A program made the position numbers and the translations under genes. A DNA stretch of 64,000 nt from an uncultured Ectothiorhodospiraceae bacterium (GTDB taxonomy: Bacteria > Pseudomonadota > Gammaproteobacteria > S012-40): positions 33,797 through 97,796 of the forward strand of contig CALZJE010000004.1 in NCBI GenBank assembly GCA_945787715.1, in the 5' to 3' direction. The first letter of the stretch is position 1; every line of letters starts with the position of its first letter. The notes under the pieces are model-generated. The model saw only the letters and a list, made by a program, of their open reading frames with translations. It was not told the origin of the DNA and did no database searches. Of this stretch, positions 44,857-54,409 are shown one piece after another.

Positions 44857-46197
44857 ATGTCACAAAATAATGAAAACAATCGATTAATAGATGAGTTAGG
44901 GCCTCTGAGAAGCAAAGTCATTGGTTTACCAGAACATGCTCTGCGATTTAAACTCCACAATGAACTACATGCAGGACCGTATGAGCTATTAACTGCGCCG
45001 GTCCAAATTTCTCATATAGCATTACTCTCGAATAGGGATAAGTTTTACGAAGAGCTAAAATTAATTTCTCAACTTTGTGAACGTTATTCCCTAAGCCCCC
45101 CCTCTCCAAGTTTAGATTATTTTAGTGGTACGTTTGGTTCATTCCGTTTGAAATGGGAACGTCACGGTGAATTTTCTTCTTACACTTTTTATGTAAACGG
45201 TGCATTTGATTCCCCCTTTGTAGATCCAGCCATTAATCAAGTTCCCAAAGAGTGGTTAAATAGCTTGCCGGGGGAAGTTGTTGTTGCAACTCACATTGCT
45301 TTTGAAGATAAAGATCAGCCTGTGCGATCGATTAATGATTTAGCAAAACTGTTTGCATCAAATACTGTTGTTGGAGCAGATGTGGCAGCTGGCAGCGCGA
45401 TAGCTTGGACAGATAATAAAATTCATGGTGATGGTTTTGGTAGAATTTTAGTGCATGATGTCGATCTTCGGCGCAGACAAGCAGGGCGACTTGTTAAGCG
45501 ACTGCTTGATATTGAAACATATCGAATCCTGGCGATGTTGCCCGTGCCTCTGGTGAGAGAATATATTCCTAAACTGGCCAAGTTTGACAAACTGTTAGCC
45601 GAACTTACATCTCAAAACACAGAACTGAAATGTCTTGAAGATGAACAAAATCTACTAGATAAACTGAATAAGCTGTCTGCTGAAATTGAAAGTATCTCTG
45701 CAGCAACTAATCATCGTTTTAGTGCTTCTTTGAGTTACTATAATATTGTTAAGTTGCGTGTTTCTGAATTGAGGGAGGTGCGGATTAAAGGCTTGCAAAT
45801 GTTTCAGGAATTCATGGAGCAACGTTTAACAACATCAATGAATAGTTGTGAAGCAGTTCATTTATATCTCGAAAAACTTTCAACTCGTGTAAATCGAGCT
45901 TCTGGTTTATTACGCACACGTATCGATATAGCGATGGAAGGACAAACCAGAGACTTATTGAAGTCAATGGATAAGCGTGCAGATCTTCAGCTTAGATTGC
46001 AGGGAACTGTTGAAGGCTTGTCTGTTGTTGTCTTGAGCTATTATCTGTTAGGAATTTTCGGATATGGGTTGAAGGCTCTGAAAGAAGCAGGTGTTAGTCT
46101 CAATGTGGAGTTCGCAACAGGTGTTGCCATTCCTATCGTATTTTTAATTGTATTTTATTCAATGCGTAGGATTAAACGCTCAGTTGGGCATAAGTAG
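44857..46197 (+). CDS. DUF3422 family membrane protein
   Basis: The 446 residues match DUF3422: 'FKLHNELHAGPYELLTAPVQISHIAL' at the N terminus, a long soluble middle with coiled-coil character (~240-360), and two membrane helices near the C terminus (~382-404 and ~418-436), ending in a basic tail. The architecture suggests a protein anchored by its C-terminal hairpin with the bulk in the cytosol. The function of the family is unknown. Confidence 0.9.
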   Translation: MSQNNENNRLIDELGPLRSKVIGLPEHALRFKLHNELHAGPYELLTAPVQISHIALLSNRDKFYEELKLISQLCERYSLSPPSPSLDYFSGTFGSFRLKWERHGEFSSYTFYVNGAFDSPFVDPAINQVPKEWLNSLPGEVVVATHIAFEDKDQPVRSINDLAKLFASNTVVGADVAAGSAIAWTDNKIHGDGFGRILVHDVDLRRRQAGRLVKRLLDIETYRILAMLPVPLVREYIPKLAKFDKLLAELTSQNTELKCLEDEQNLLDKLNKLSAEIESISAATNHRFSASLSYYNIVKLRVSELREVRIKGLQMFQEFMEQRLTTSMNSCEAVHLYLEKLSTRVNRASGLLRTRIDIAMEGQTRDLLKSMDKRADLQLRLQGTVEGLSVVVLSYYLLGIFGYGLKALKEAGVSLNVEFATGVAIPIVFLIVFYSMRRIKRSVGHK

Positions 46198-46278
46198 ATA
46201 ATGCTAAATTGTTTTCTCTAATCGATTGCAGAGTTTGCTACGATACATTAGTAGTTGATGAATTATTAATGGAACAAT

Positions 46279-46881
46279 ATGGAAAAATGTAATATAGAAA
46301 TCATTGAAAAAAATGTCGCCTATCAAGGCTTTTTCCGTCTGGAAAAATACCGATTACGTCATTCATTGTTTGATGGCGAAATGAGTGATGAAATGAGTCG
46401 CGAGCTTTTCGAACGTGGTCATGCGGTTGCAGTTCTTCCTTATGATCCTGTTCTGGATGAAGTCGTCTTGCTGGAGCAATTTCGGATAGGTGCAATCGAT
46501 GATCCTGAAGGTGCATGGTTAACAGAAATTGTTGCTGGTATGATTGACAACGGTGAAACTGCTGAAGAAGTCGCAAAACGTGAAGCAATTGAAGAAGCGG
46601 GTTGTGAAATTTTAGAATTAGCACACATATGTAACTATTATGTGAGCCCCGGTGGCACGAGTGAAACAATTGCTCTCTATTGTGGGAAGGTGAATGCCAA
46701 CAAAGTCACAGAAGGTGTTTATGGCTTGGATGAAGAGAATGAAGATATCAGAGTATTTAAAAGTTCATATCAGCAGTTGCTTACGTGTTTTGAGTCGGGA
46801 AAAATAAACTCTGCAGCGCCCATCATTGCCATTCAATGGCTGATGATGAATAGAGAAAAGATTAGAAAGGCTTGGAGATGA
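46279..46881 (+). CDS. nudF: NUDIX ADP-ribose pyrophosphatase (NudF-like)
   Basis: It hydrolyses ADP-ribose and related nucleotide sugars to AMP and ribose-5-phosphate. The 200 residues contain the NUDIX box GMIDNGETAEEVAKREAIEE followed by AGCEI, the upstream strand 'AVAVLPYDPVLDEVVLLEQFR', and 'YYVSPGGTSETIALY' (the S/G-rich loop that marks ADP-ribose hydrolases). Its stop overlaps the start of the DUF1232 gene (ATGA), so the two are coupled. Confidence 0.92.
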   Translation: MEKCNIEIIEKNVAYQGFFRLEKYRLRHSLFDGEMSDEMSRELFERGHAVAVLPYDPVLDEVVLLEQFRIGAIDDPEGAWLTEIVAGMIDNGETAEEVAKREAIEEAGCEILELAHICNYYVSPGGTSETIALYCGKVNANKVTEGVYGLDEENEDIRVFKSSYQQLLTCFESGKINSAAPIIAIQWLMMNREKIRKAWR

Positions 46882-47099
46882 ATCAATTGAAATCAATATT
46901 CATTATATTAATAGGCATACTCTCTCTTTTGTATATTCTTAATCCAGGCGCAGGAATATTTGAGCTAATCCCTGATAACATACCCGTTATTGGCAATCTT
47001 GATGAGGCCACAGCAGTTTTAATTCTGCTCTCTTGTTTTAGGTATTTTAATATCGATCTTGCTAACATCTTTAAACGTAAGCCTCGGATTGATGGATAA
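46878..47099 (+). CDS. small DUF1232-like membrane protein
   Basis: The 73-residue protein has two hydrophobic segments around 'YILNPGAGIFELIPDNIPVIGNLDEATAVLILL', which follows the DUF1232/YkvA pattern (polar PDxIPVxGxLDD loop between two helices), and a basic tail. ATG 46878 overlaps the NUDIX stop and has GGAG just upstream. The family function is unknown. A good terminator follows. Confidence 0.82.
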   Translation: MNQLKSIFIILIGILSLLYILNPGAGIFELIPDNIPVIGNLDEATAVLILLSCFRYFNIDLANIFKRKPRIDG

Positions 47100-47144
47100 G
47101 CTATCGTGTGATAAACGAGGTTTAGGTAGCGTTTGCTAATAGTA

Positions 47145-47186
47145 CGCCAAGAAGATAGTGATTCTATCCTCCTGGCGCGGTTTTTT
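47145..47186 (+). terminator. Rho-independent terminator after the NUDIX-DUF1232 pair
   Basis: CGCCAAGAAGATAG and CTATCCTCCTGGCG form a 14-position stem with two A-C mismatches and a short loop, followed closely by six T residues (47181-47186). No T-run is present in the opposite direction. Confidence 0.85.
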
Positions 47187-47205
47187 GATTATCACAATGA
47201 AATTA

Positions 47206-49608
47206 TTACCATTTCCGTCTAATCATTCGAATAGACGATATCAGCATTAAAATTAATAGAGAATAAGTGTGCAGTGAGCCACTCGATTTTCCAGAAGAAT
47301 CCGCTTTTGTATCGGTTGCTTCTGTTGTTATTAATGTATTAACCGGTATAGCTAAAGCAACAGGATCTCTGATCTCACCAACAGCGGGGTTAGAATCGAA
47401 TACATCATTATCCAATAAAGTTAATGTTATTGTTTTATTGATTGGATCAATCACGCCCGTTGATTCAACAAGGCTTGGGCTACTCGCCAGTGTTCTCCAG
47501 GTGCCTGTGTTATCTAATTTTCTGACAACGGCATCAGTGGGAATTACTGTGTTTGCAGGTAATTGCAATTCAACAATCAGCGAGTCTGGAGAGTTGACCG
47601 GAATATCTTCAATGCTGAAGAATATTGCACCTACGGGGAACGTATAATCAGTATCTTCTAAACCGGCAATCAACTCGGCTTCGTTAATAATATCAACTGA
47701 ACTTGCACTGCCTCCCAGTTCAGAAAGGATATTAATTGATACTGTGTCGGTAACAGCGGGTTCAGTAATAATTGTAATACCAATTGTCGCTGTATTGGAA
47801 CATTCTCCAGTAGAAAAACAGGCCTTAAATGTAAACTGATCGCTTCCTGTTGCATCTATGTTTGCAGTATAAGACCAGTCAGGAAAAGAGGTACCTGCCG
47901 TTTGACTAACATTACCTTGGCTTGGTGAAGAAAGTAATTGGTATGTCACCGATTTTTCTGCAGGGTCGGAAATAGTAAACGAAGAAGTTACTACATCACC
48001 AGGTTTAGCAACAAACTGCATAGGACTAGCAACAGGAGGCAAGAATTCATATGCGCCAATATCACATCCTATTACAGGTCTGGTTTGTCTCCGTTGGTCG
48101 TCGTCAGGGCAATACGCGTCATTAGCTGCATCTCGTAAAGGGCTGTCTGATGCGATAAGCTGAGTATATGGAATGAGCTTGTTGTATTGGCTTTGAGTAA
48201 AGTTAGGCGGAGAGCCAGTTGCTGATTGAGTAACATTTGTAACATTCAGTGCTACTAATTTTAAGTCGGTGCCAGAAGCTAAATCATTTACATGAGTGAA
48301 ATTACAGCTGTCATCACTATCAACATTGTATCCAAATGATAGTATCTCTCCATCTGTGGTGTTTCTGCAATCGCCAGGTATTTCACGGAGACTATCATCA
48401 TAATTGTTAGCTATGATGGAGTTCACTATACCTAATTTTACTAGTGGTTGATTTTCGCCATATTGCCCAACTACTAAAATACCACCTCCACCAATGGCCA
48501 GTGGAGACTCTCCCTCTGGAACTGTAAAGTCGATCGTGTTCAGCACATCGATCGTTGAGGTTTGAGTGAATTCAAAACTTTCAACGGAGGGAATAAAACT
48601 AGATACCGGATCGCCTGATCGAGGGAGTTTTTTAGCGACGTTGTTTACGATAGAAACATTGACTAATGATGGGGTTTCGGAGTTCTGACCTGATAGGCCG
48701 ATTCCCCCCATGCGATAATAAATCGCACCACCATTTTTATCCGCTTCATTATTATTGAGTGTGCTGTTGGTGATTTTTAATATTCCAAGACCATGGTAAA
48801 TAGCGCCACCATCAACCTGTGATCTATTCTGATAGAGTGCAGAGTTGTTAATATAAAGATTTCCGAAATTAAATATGCCACCACCGAAGAATGTTGTGGC
48901 GGTAAAAGATGTGTATTTTTCAGAGTAAAAGATAAAGGAGTCGTTTAAATACGTATTTCCGTTCATCGCTGATATACCACCACCCGCACTGCTTTGGTTG
49001 TCGTAAGTCAAGCTGTGGTTAAGTGTTAGCTTGGAAAATATTGTAAATATACCGCCACCCATTCCAAAGGCGGTATTGTTGTATATCCATACACCATTGA
49101 GTGTTAAATCAACGTCAGACACTAATATCCCACCACCGAATCCTCCGGCTGATAATGTCTCGCCAACTAAAATATTTACAGCTCCACCTGTTATGGAGAG
49201 GTTGTTCAATATGACTTTAGTTTGGCCATCAGATCCTCGGACGTCGAAAACACGGTCGATACTTCCACCATTAATAATTGTGTAAGCGGCACCTTGTCCA
49301 TTTATAATGGTATCGTTGGTAATGTCTAGGTCACCTTGTGCTGAGGCGTGTTCGAATCTACCTGCTATTGATAAATAATAGGTTCCCGTGTCGAGATTGA
49401 TCGTGTGTGGGCCAGGTATTGCGTTGCTTTCTTGAATTGCTGCACGTAAAGAGCAATCTCCGGTATCCGTCTGGCAAAGCCCGTCACCAGGGATTGTATC
49501 TACTTGATCGGTAAATATATTGGGCGTAAAAACATCAGAGTGTGCGGTGATTGGTATTAGGAACAAAATCAATTGTGCACAGATGAGTAGCTTACTAGAG
49601 TGATTCAT
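47206..49608 (-). CDS. large CSLREA-type beta-helix surface protein with C-terminal anchor
   Basis: The 800 residues comprise: a signal peptide (1-24, ending ITAHS); a CSLREA-like motif (DGLCQTDTGDCSLRAAIQE) that opens many bacterial beta-helix proteins; about 350 residues of right-handed beta-helix repeats with GGG and NN-rich turns (~110-450); an Ig-like domain (~515-610); a choice-of-anchor-U-like domain (~640-760, 'ITLTLLDNDVFDSNPAVGEIRDP'); and a Ser-rich linker with a hydrophobic helix and basic end (SLHTYSLLILMLISS...RRKW). That tail resembles GlyGly-CTERM-like sorting signals, although the GG is not seen. It is probably a cell-surface or secreted adhesin-like protein. No sorting peptidase gene is nearby. 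Confidence 0.85.
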   Translation of the reverse strand: MNHSSKLLICAQLILFLIPITAHSDVFTPNIFTDQVDTIPGDGLCQTDTGDCSLRAAIQESNAIPGPHTINLDTGTYYLSIAGRFEHASAQGDLDITNDTIINGQGAAYTIINGGSIDRVFDVRGSDGQTKVILNNLSITGGAVNILVGETLSAGGFGGGILVSDVDLTLNGVWIYNNTAFGMGGGIFTIFSKLTLNHSLTYDNQSSAGGGISAMNGNTYLNDSFIFYSEKYTSFTATTFFGGGIFNFGNLYINNSALYQNRSQVDGGAIYHGLGILKITNSTLNNNEADKNGGAIYYRMGGIGLSGQNSETPSLVNVSIVNNVAKKLPRSGDPVSSFIPSVESFEFTQTSTIDVLNTIDFTVPEGESPLAIGGGGILVVGQYGENQPLVKLGIVNSIIANNYDDSLREIPGDCRNTTDGEILSFGYNVDSDDSCNFTHVNDLASGTDLKLVALNVTNVTQSATGSPPNFTQSQYNKLIPYTQLIASDSPLRDAANDAYCPDDDQRRQTRPVIGCDIGAYEFLPPVASPMQFVAKPGDVVTSSFTISDPAEKSVTYQLLSSPSQGNVSQTAGTSFPDWSYTANIDATGSDQFTFKACFSTGECSNTATIGITIITEPAVTDTVSINILSELGGSASSVDIINEAELIAGLEDTDYTFPVGAIFFSIEDIPVNSPDSLIVELQLPANTVIPTDAVVRKLDNTGTWRTLASSPSLVESTGVIDPINKTITLTLLDNDVFDSNPAVGEIRDPVALAIPVNTLITTEATDTKADSSGKSSGSLHTYSLLILMLISSIRMIRRKW

Positions 49609-50050
49609 ATACCAGTATCCCCTTAGGCAAGTGTATAAGCCAATTTGGTGAATCTATTTATCCTTGTTCTTTGTATCGACTAGTTAAAGATTTTCGATAA
49701 ATATCAGGATAATATTTTTCCTGCGTTTATTTGTTATTGCTAAGATGTTGATTTATGGATTATTTGTTTGCTTGGATAAAAGCTAACGATGGATGAATAT
49801 TGATAAATTGGAGGATAAGACGGTAGGTTTCAGGGTTTTTACAGACTCTTAATCCACAATTATTGGAGTGGTGTGAATCAAGGAATTAAATTCAAATGAC
49901 TCGATACTCCTAGAAAAAAACAGTTTTGAGGAGAATCAGGAGCTTGCGCTATAAACTATGATCTCGCGCTTTACTGTTTTTTCAAGGTTGAACTGATTTT
50001 CTCGGATTATTGAAGTGCTAATTCTGTTTGATTGTTGCCGTTAAAAGTTA
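49609..50050. other. intergenic stretch between the surface protein and ndpA, containing a repeat pair
   Basis: No gene is seen. The stretch holds the promoter side of the surface protein gene (no clear hexamers) and an imperfect inverted-repeat unit at 49908-50012 described separately. Confidence 0.4.
49908..50012. repeat. 105-bp diverged inverted-repeat unit of the dispersed family
   Basis: The left end TCCTAGAAAAAAACAG (49908-49923) and the right end AACTGATTTTCTCGGA followed by TTATTG (49991-50012) are imperfect reverse complements. The right end matches the right arm at 24.5 kb in AACTGAT, TTTCT and GGATTATTG. It is shorter than the 24.3-kb element. Confidence 0.5.
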
Positions 50051-51154
50051 TCAGTCAACTGAATTTTCTAAGTTTAAATGACTTAAAAGTTGATTGCGCA
50101 ACACTTTTGGTAAACCCTTGATGCTCAATGTGTCACTAGCTTCATCATAAAATACGCGTTCGTTAAGTTGGAATGATGAAAAGCTGATAGCGAGGTCTTT
50201 TTCCCTGCCAGAAAATCGAACATATTTTTTTAGGCTACGGCGATCAATTATCACTTCTTCCTGATTTTTAGGATTGTGACTTAGCATTTCTCGCACAAAT
50301 TGTTCGCAATCAATGCCATTAAGTTCTTTTGATAATCCAGGAATATTTATTGGCTCATCTTTTTGTTCTTTTTCGATACAGTAATCGACAACTTTATTAC
50401 GATACTCTTTGATATTTTCTTCAGGCACGTGTTTTGTGAAAGCTTCAACGCCTTCAAGAAAGGTGTTGGTTGCTTCTTCTTTATCGATACAATTATCGAA
50501 TCCACTAAGTTCTTGCAAAGTATCTGAAAGCAGTACATTACCTTTAGGAGGGACTTGAGTTAAATACGGATATGCTCTGTTTTTTTGCCACTCAGTAATG
50601 TCAATCTTCACTCCAGAAAGTGTTGCACCAGTATCGATGTAATAGTGAGAGGTGACATCCAGTGTTTCATCAATTGCAAGTGACTCACTTTGGTTCGTTA
50701 CAAATAGATAGAAAAAGTGTTGGCTTTTAGATTCTTCTGCAAAGAAAAGAAAATGTGAGTTAATTTCGATACCTTTGCTGTCAACTTCTTTCTTGAGCCG
50801 TTCCATAAATGACGTACTTAGCTCTGAAATAGTTTGCTCTTTATTGATGAAACCTGACAACTCTCTTTTCAGCAGTGCTGATTCGCTTTCTGAGCTGAAG
50901 CTGCCGTGTTGACGTGTAAGGCGGCTTTTGAAACTTTTTTTCAGGCTTTCGAATAATCTTTCGGTTTGTTCATTGATCGAAAGCTCTTTTTCTCGAAGTG
51001 ATAATTTTGCATCAGAATCTGTATCTCTTTGGAGATAGTGGGCAATAGCATGGGTAATTTGCATGAACAACTCGTTATTTTGTAAGGCTGGGAGAGATGG
51101 TTTCTTATTCAAGTCCTGATATTTCCTGAATTTGCAAGAAAGCGCAATATTCAT
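50051..51154 (-). CDS. ndpA: nucleoid-associated protein NdpA (YejK)
   Basis: The 367 residues match the NdpA/YejK family of nucleoid-associated proteins: a polar N-terminal half with 'SFMERLKKEVDSKGIEINSHFLFF', 'YYIDTGATLSGVKIDITEWQ', and the strongly conserved C terminus 'YVRFSGREKDLAISFSS...VFYDEASDTLSIKGLPKVLRNQLL'. E. coli YejK is 335 residues. It is cytosolic and may bind DNA. The downstream gene order yejL etc. of enterobacteria is not present. Confidence 0.93.
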   Translation of the reverse strand: MNIALSCKFRKYQDLNKKPSLPALQNNELFMQITHAIAHYLQRDTDSDAKLSLREKELSINEQTERLFESLKKSFKSRLTRQHGSFSSESESALLKRELSGFINKEQTISELSTSFMERLKKEVDSKGIEINSHFLFFAEESKSQHFFYLFVTNQSESLAIDETLDVTSHYYIDTGATLSGVKIDITEWQKNRAYPYLTQVPPKGNVLLSDTLQELSGFDNCIDKEEATNTFLEGVEAFTKHVPEENIKEYRNKVVDYCIEKEQKDEPINIPGLSKELNGIDCEQFVREMLSHNPKNQEEVIIDRRSLKKYVRFSGREKDLAISFSSFQLNERVFYDEASDTLSIKGLPKVLRNQLLSHLNLENSVD

Positions 51155-51477
51155 GAACTATAAGGACCAATAAATGGAACGGATTTTACCTGTTTGTTTG
51201 AGGCAAGTGTTAATCAAGTTTCAGTGAATAATCCTAATTTCAAAGGATCAACTGATTTTTTCATATTAGAAATACAATAATGGGAAGTTGGGAGTTAGGG
51301 TTTGGGTGTTTTTTATGCATTGCATATTGCTCATTGAGGCCGAGGCAGTGAATAATGACGAAACTTCGTCTTGTTTTAAGTGTGATCCTTTCTTGGGTAG
51401 TGTGAGCTGATGCCATTTTTTCTACATCTGAGCGACACAACCCCCAATTTGAAACCGAACTATTTATCGCACTACTT
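51155..51477. other. intergenic stretch between ndpA and the Na/Pi symporter gene
   Basis: No gene is supported. It contains a repeat-family arm at 51245-51268 and is otherwise featureless. Confidence 0.4.
51245..51268 (+). repeat. copy of the dispersed intergenic repeat (single arm)
   Basis: GGATCAACTGATTTTT (51245-51260) is identical over 16 bases to the reverse complement of the left arm at 24330-24345, then diverges (TCATATTA). An AATAATCCTAA-like piece sits just upstream at 51227-51237. Confidence 0.55.
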
Positions 51478-53085
51478 TCATTTCCCTGCTGAAACGGCGG
51501 CATCATTCAATCGATCACAAATGCGCGCAATATGTTTACTGACACGTCGCATCCAACGTATTGCTTCGACCCGTGCTGTTCCTTCCGGGACGCTGATTTT
51601 TCCAGAACCAATATTTGCCATTACGGAGTGACGAAGTGTTGGAGCGTCCTTTTCCATCTCTAGCGCAGTACTATTTGCAAGCTGTTTTGCTTTATGCCAA
51701 TGCATGGTTTCAATATTATCAGCAATGGATTTTATGTTGGCAATCATTTGTTCGCGCTCAACTTTTAATTCGGGGGTGTTACGTGCCGCACTCGCTCGAT
51801 ACTCCTCTTCCTCAAAGCGCTCATGAAGTCGTTGCATATGATCCAATGTGTGAATTAATGCAATAAGCCTTTGCCAGTCCGCCCCATCGCCCGATTGAAG
51901 ATGTATGTCATCGATAAAAGCGTGTGTGTGATCCAGTGCGCTCTGCATCGATTTTAAGTTGATGAGCTTATCTGCGCGATTTTCAAGTAATGCGCTCAAA
52001 TGACAAAGCAGTGCAAGCAACTCCTTTTTAACGCTTGCTTGTACCGCGTTGAGAGCCAGATTGGGCTGTTCCAGAAGTTGTTTATCCAACTTGTCAGTAA
52101 ATGGAATTTCTTTGTCTGGAATAAGAGTCTGAATAAGGCGCGCAAATTGAGATGTGAAAGGTAAAACCAGGATAACGCCTAAAATATTAAAAAGCGTGTG
52201 AAATGCAACTAACGCCACTTCTGAATTATTCTCAAGTGCACCCGGTGAGAAATACTCCCAGCTCCAGACATAAGGTGTAATCAACAGCAGCGCTCCCGCT
52301 GCTGTAAAGCAGTTATAAACAACATGTGAATAACCAGTGCGCCTTGCACCGACAGAGCCTCCAATTGTTGCCATTAGAGCTGTCACAGTAGTTCCGACGT
52401 CCATCCCAATCACTAGGGCGGCGGCTTGTTCAAAATTTATTAAACCTGAAAATAGTGCTGTGAGGGTGGCGGCAACACCGGCACTGGAGGATTGTGTGAT
52501 CAGCGTAAAAATTATGCCGATACCGACAAGTAGTAGTCGACTAGCAAGGTTATCCGCTGGGAGATGTTCGAAAGAGATAACACCTTGAAGATCACTCATT
52601 CCTTGTTGCAATAGCGTGATTCCAACAAATATCAGACCAAAACCCGCCAACACCATTCCCCAATGGGCCCAACGACCGCTTGAGAATAGTCTCAAGACTG
52701 CACCTACGAATACGAGAGGTAATACAACGGTACTGAGATTGAGTTTGAAGCCAATTAGCGCAACCACCCACCCCTTAATTGTTGTGCCAATATTGGCGCC
52801 AAAAATTATTCCAAGCGCTGCAGAAAAGCTGAGTAACTCTGCGTTCACAAAACCAACGGCGGCAACAGTTGTAGCACTGGATGATTGGAGTATAGCTGTA
52901 CTTAATGCACCAGTCAGAGCCCCACTGAGGGGGCTGCGAGTAAAGCGCATAAGAACATTGCGAATTGCGTCTCCCGCTAATGTTTTAAGGCTATCGGTCA
53001 TTATGATCATGCCCAACAGAAATAGACCTAATCCGCCACTGGCTTGAATAAAGACAGTTAAGGTGCTGATAGGACTTCCCCTCAA
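51478..53085 (-). CDS. Na+/phosphate cotransporter family protein with PhoU-like tail
   Basis: The 535 residues have an N-terminal transport domain with the two QSSSA inverted-repeat signatures (ILQSSSATTVAAVGF and TLITQSSSAGVAAT) that define the NptA/PhoU-associated Na/Pi family, about eight or nine membrane segments to ~residue 320, and a C-terminal ~200-residue helical PhoU-like region. It imports phosphate, or exports it in some relatives. The start is unclear: the frame allows TTG 53085, but AGGGGA would be correctly spaced before an ATC codon where relatives usually begin, and no ATG lies near. Confidence 0.92.
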   Translation of the reverse strand: MRGSPISTLTVFIQASGGLGLFLLGMIIMTDSLKTLAGDAIRNVLMRFTRSPLSGALTGALSTAILQSSSATTVAAVGFVNAELLSFSAALGIIFGANIGTTIKGWVVALIGFKLNLSTVVLPLVFVGAVLRLFSSGRWAHWGMVLAGFGLIFVGITLLQQGMSDLQGVISFEHLPADNLASRLLLVGIGIIFTLITQSSSAGVAATLTALFSGLINFEQAAALVIGMDVGTTVTALMATIGGSVGARRTGYSHVVYNCFTAAGALLLITPYVWSWEYFSPGALENNSEVALVAFHTLFNILGVILVLPFTSQFARLIQTLIPDKEIPFTDKLDKQLLEQPNLALNAVQASVKKELLALLCHLSALLENRADKLINLKSMQSALDHTHAFIDDIHLQSGDGADWQRLIALIHTLDHMQRLHERFEEEEYRASAARNTPELKVEREQMIANIKSIADNIETMHWHKAKQLANSTALEMEKDAPTLRHSVMANIGSGKISVPEGTARVEAIRWMRRVSKHIARICDRLNDAAVSAGK

Positions 53086-53265
53086 ATCGAAAATTTTGTA
53101 ATATTTTCAACTATAACATAATTGTTTACGAATCAATTTCACGTTCGTTTATTCTAATGTGGCATATTTTAAGCTTACGCAGCAGTACAGGTTTCGATTT
53201 CGATACGCGATTAATGCAATATCGCAACAGTAGCAAAATTAAAAATCATTATCCGGAGAACAGAG

Positions 53266-53706
53266 ATGAATTGGACGATTTATTTGTCAGGCGAAATTCA
53301 CACAGATTGGCGTGAACAAATTAAAAAAGGTGTTGAAGAGGCGGGCTTACTCGTTCAATTCACTTCAGCAGTAACTGACCATGATGCCAGCGATGCAGCA
53401 GGAGATTTATTGGGAGCTGAAAGCAGCAATTTTTGGCGGGATCATAAATCAGCTAAAGTAAACGCGATAAGAACAAAAACACAAATTGAAAAAGCCGATC
53501 TTGTGGTTATACGCTTTGGTGAAAAGTATAAGCAGTGGAACGCAGCATTTGATGCCGGATTTTGCGCTGCATTAGGGAAGCCCTATATTACATTGCATGA
53601 TGAAAGTATTATTCATCCATTAAAAGAAGTTGATGCTTCAGCTTTGGCCTGGGCACAAACACCCGAGCAGGTTGTTGAGATTTTGAGATATGTTATCTGT
53701 AAATAG
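53266..53706 (+). CDS. YtoQ family protein
   Basis: The 146 residues match the YtoQ family (nucleoside 2-deoxyribosyltransferase-like fold): 'WTIYLSGEIHTDWREQIKKG', 'FTSAVTDHDASDAAGD', 'KADLVVIRFGEKYKQWNAAFDAGFCAALGKPYITLHDE'. It is cytosolic; the function is unknown. A good GGAG ribosome site precedes the ATG. It is divergent from the transporter and stands alone. Confidence 0.92.
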   Translation: MNWTIYLSGEIHTDWREQIKKGVEEAGLLVQFTSAVTDHDASDAAGDLLGAESSNFWRDHKSAKVNAIRTKTQIEKADLVVIRFGEKYKQWNAAFDAGFCAALGKPYITLHDESIIHPLKEVDASALAWAQTPEQVVEILRYVICK

Positions 53707-53791
53707 CAGGCGATGTTTTTTATTTCAAATTTATTGAAAGTTTTAGATGGTTCTGTAAAGGATTCATTTAACTACGTTGTTAGATTTTTTC

Positions 53792-54160
53792 TTACTCGAT
53801 TTTTGGTTCAATGACAAATTTTCTTATTTTTCCTGATTTTCTATCAATTGGAAATGCTAGCACATAACCTTCGCCAAAAATGCTTTCAACTGATGTTGGG
53901 CCAATAAAATACGCAGGGAATTCGTCATATTCATAATATGCTGTTGATTCACCAAGTAATCTGTATAACTCCTGTGTACTCTTTCCTTGAACATCGTATT
54001 GTTGAAAAAAGGATTCGACCATTTTCCCTCTTTTTTCTTGGTCGGAATTTAGCCATGTTTCGGGTGTGAATTTGTCACTTCCGAGTTTACTTATATTCAC
54101 TGTGTCTTCGGTAGTGCATGATACCAACATTATAAATAATAAAACTAATATAAGCCTCAT
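53792..54160 (-). CDS. small lipoprotein with SmpA/BamE-like fold signature
   Basis: A type II signal peptide with lipobox LVSC (Cys15) precedes a ~107-residue domain. The order 'GKMVESFFQQYDVQGKSTQELYRLLGEST...YYEYDEFPAYFIGP...YVLAFPIDRKSGKIRKFVI' resembles the alpha-beta SmpA/OmlA domain (a helix pair then beta strands with a conserved Gly-x-Pro turn), but the match is loose. It is probably anchored in the outer membrane facing the periplasm. Function unknown. Confidence 0.78.
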   Translation of the reverse strand: MRLILVLLFIMLVSCTTEDTVNISKLGSDKFTPETWLNSDQEKRGKMVESFFQQYDVQGKSTQELYRLLGESTAYYEYDEFPAYFIGPTSVESIFGEGYVLAFPIDRKSGKIRKFVIEPKIE

Positions 54161-54355
54161 TTTTTGATCACTTTAAGTCTTTTGCCTTTTAAAGCAGACA
54201 TGCACTGAGCACTTAGAGATTCTGTAGCATCTTTATTTCAACCTATTTTTAACCCAATTGAGTTATTGTGCAAGTCCATTTCTTTTTCTTTACTGGGATT
54301 TAATGGGCTCGATTCATGAGCCGTAGTGAATTTCAGTGCTTAGTAATAAGATCAA

Positions 54356-54396
54356 TAAAAAAACACAGCAGCCGGGATGGATAGGGCTGCCGTGTG
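54356..54396 (-). terminator. Rho-independent terminator of hcp
   Basis: On the minus strand ACACGGCAGCC and GGCTGCTGTGT pair over 11 positions (one mismatch) around an 11-nt loop, then run into seven T residues (complement of 54357-54363). It lies about 14 bp past the hcp stop. Confidence 0.92.
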
Positions 54397-54409
54397 TTCG
54401 TTAGAAAAG

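Noticed and set aside
51410..51631. + strand frame overlapping the Na/Pi symporter 3' end
   Set aside because: Antisense shadow of the well-supported transporter gene.
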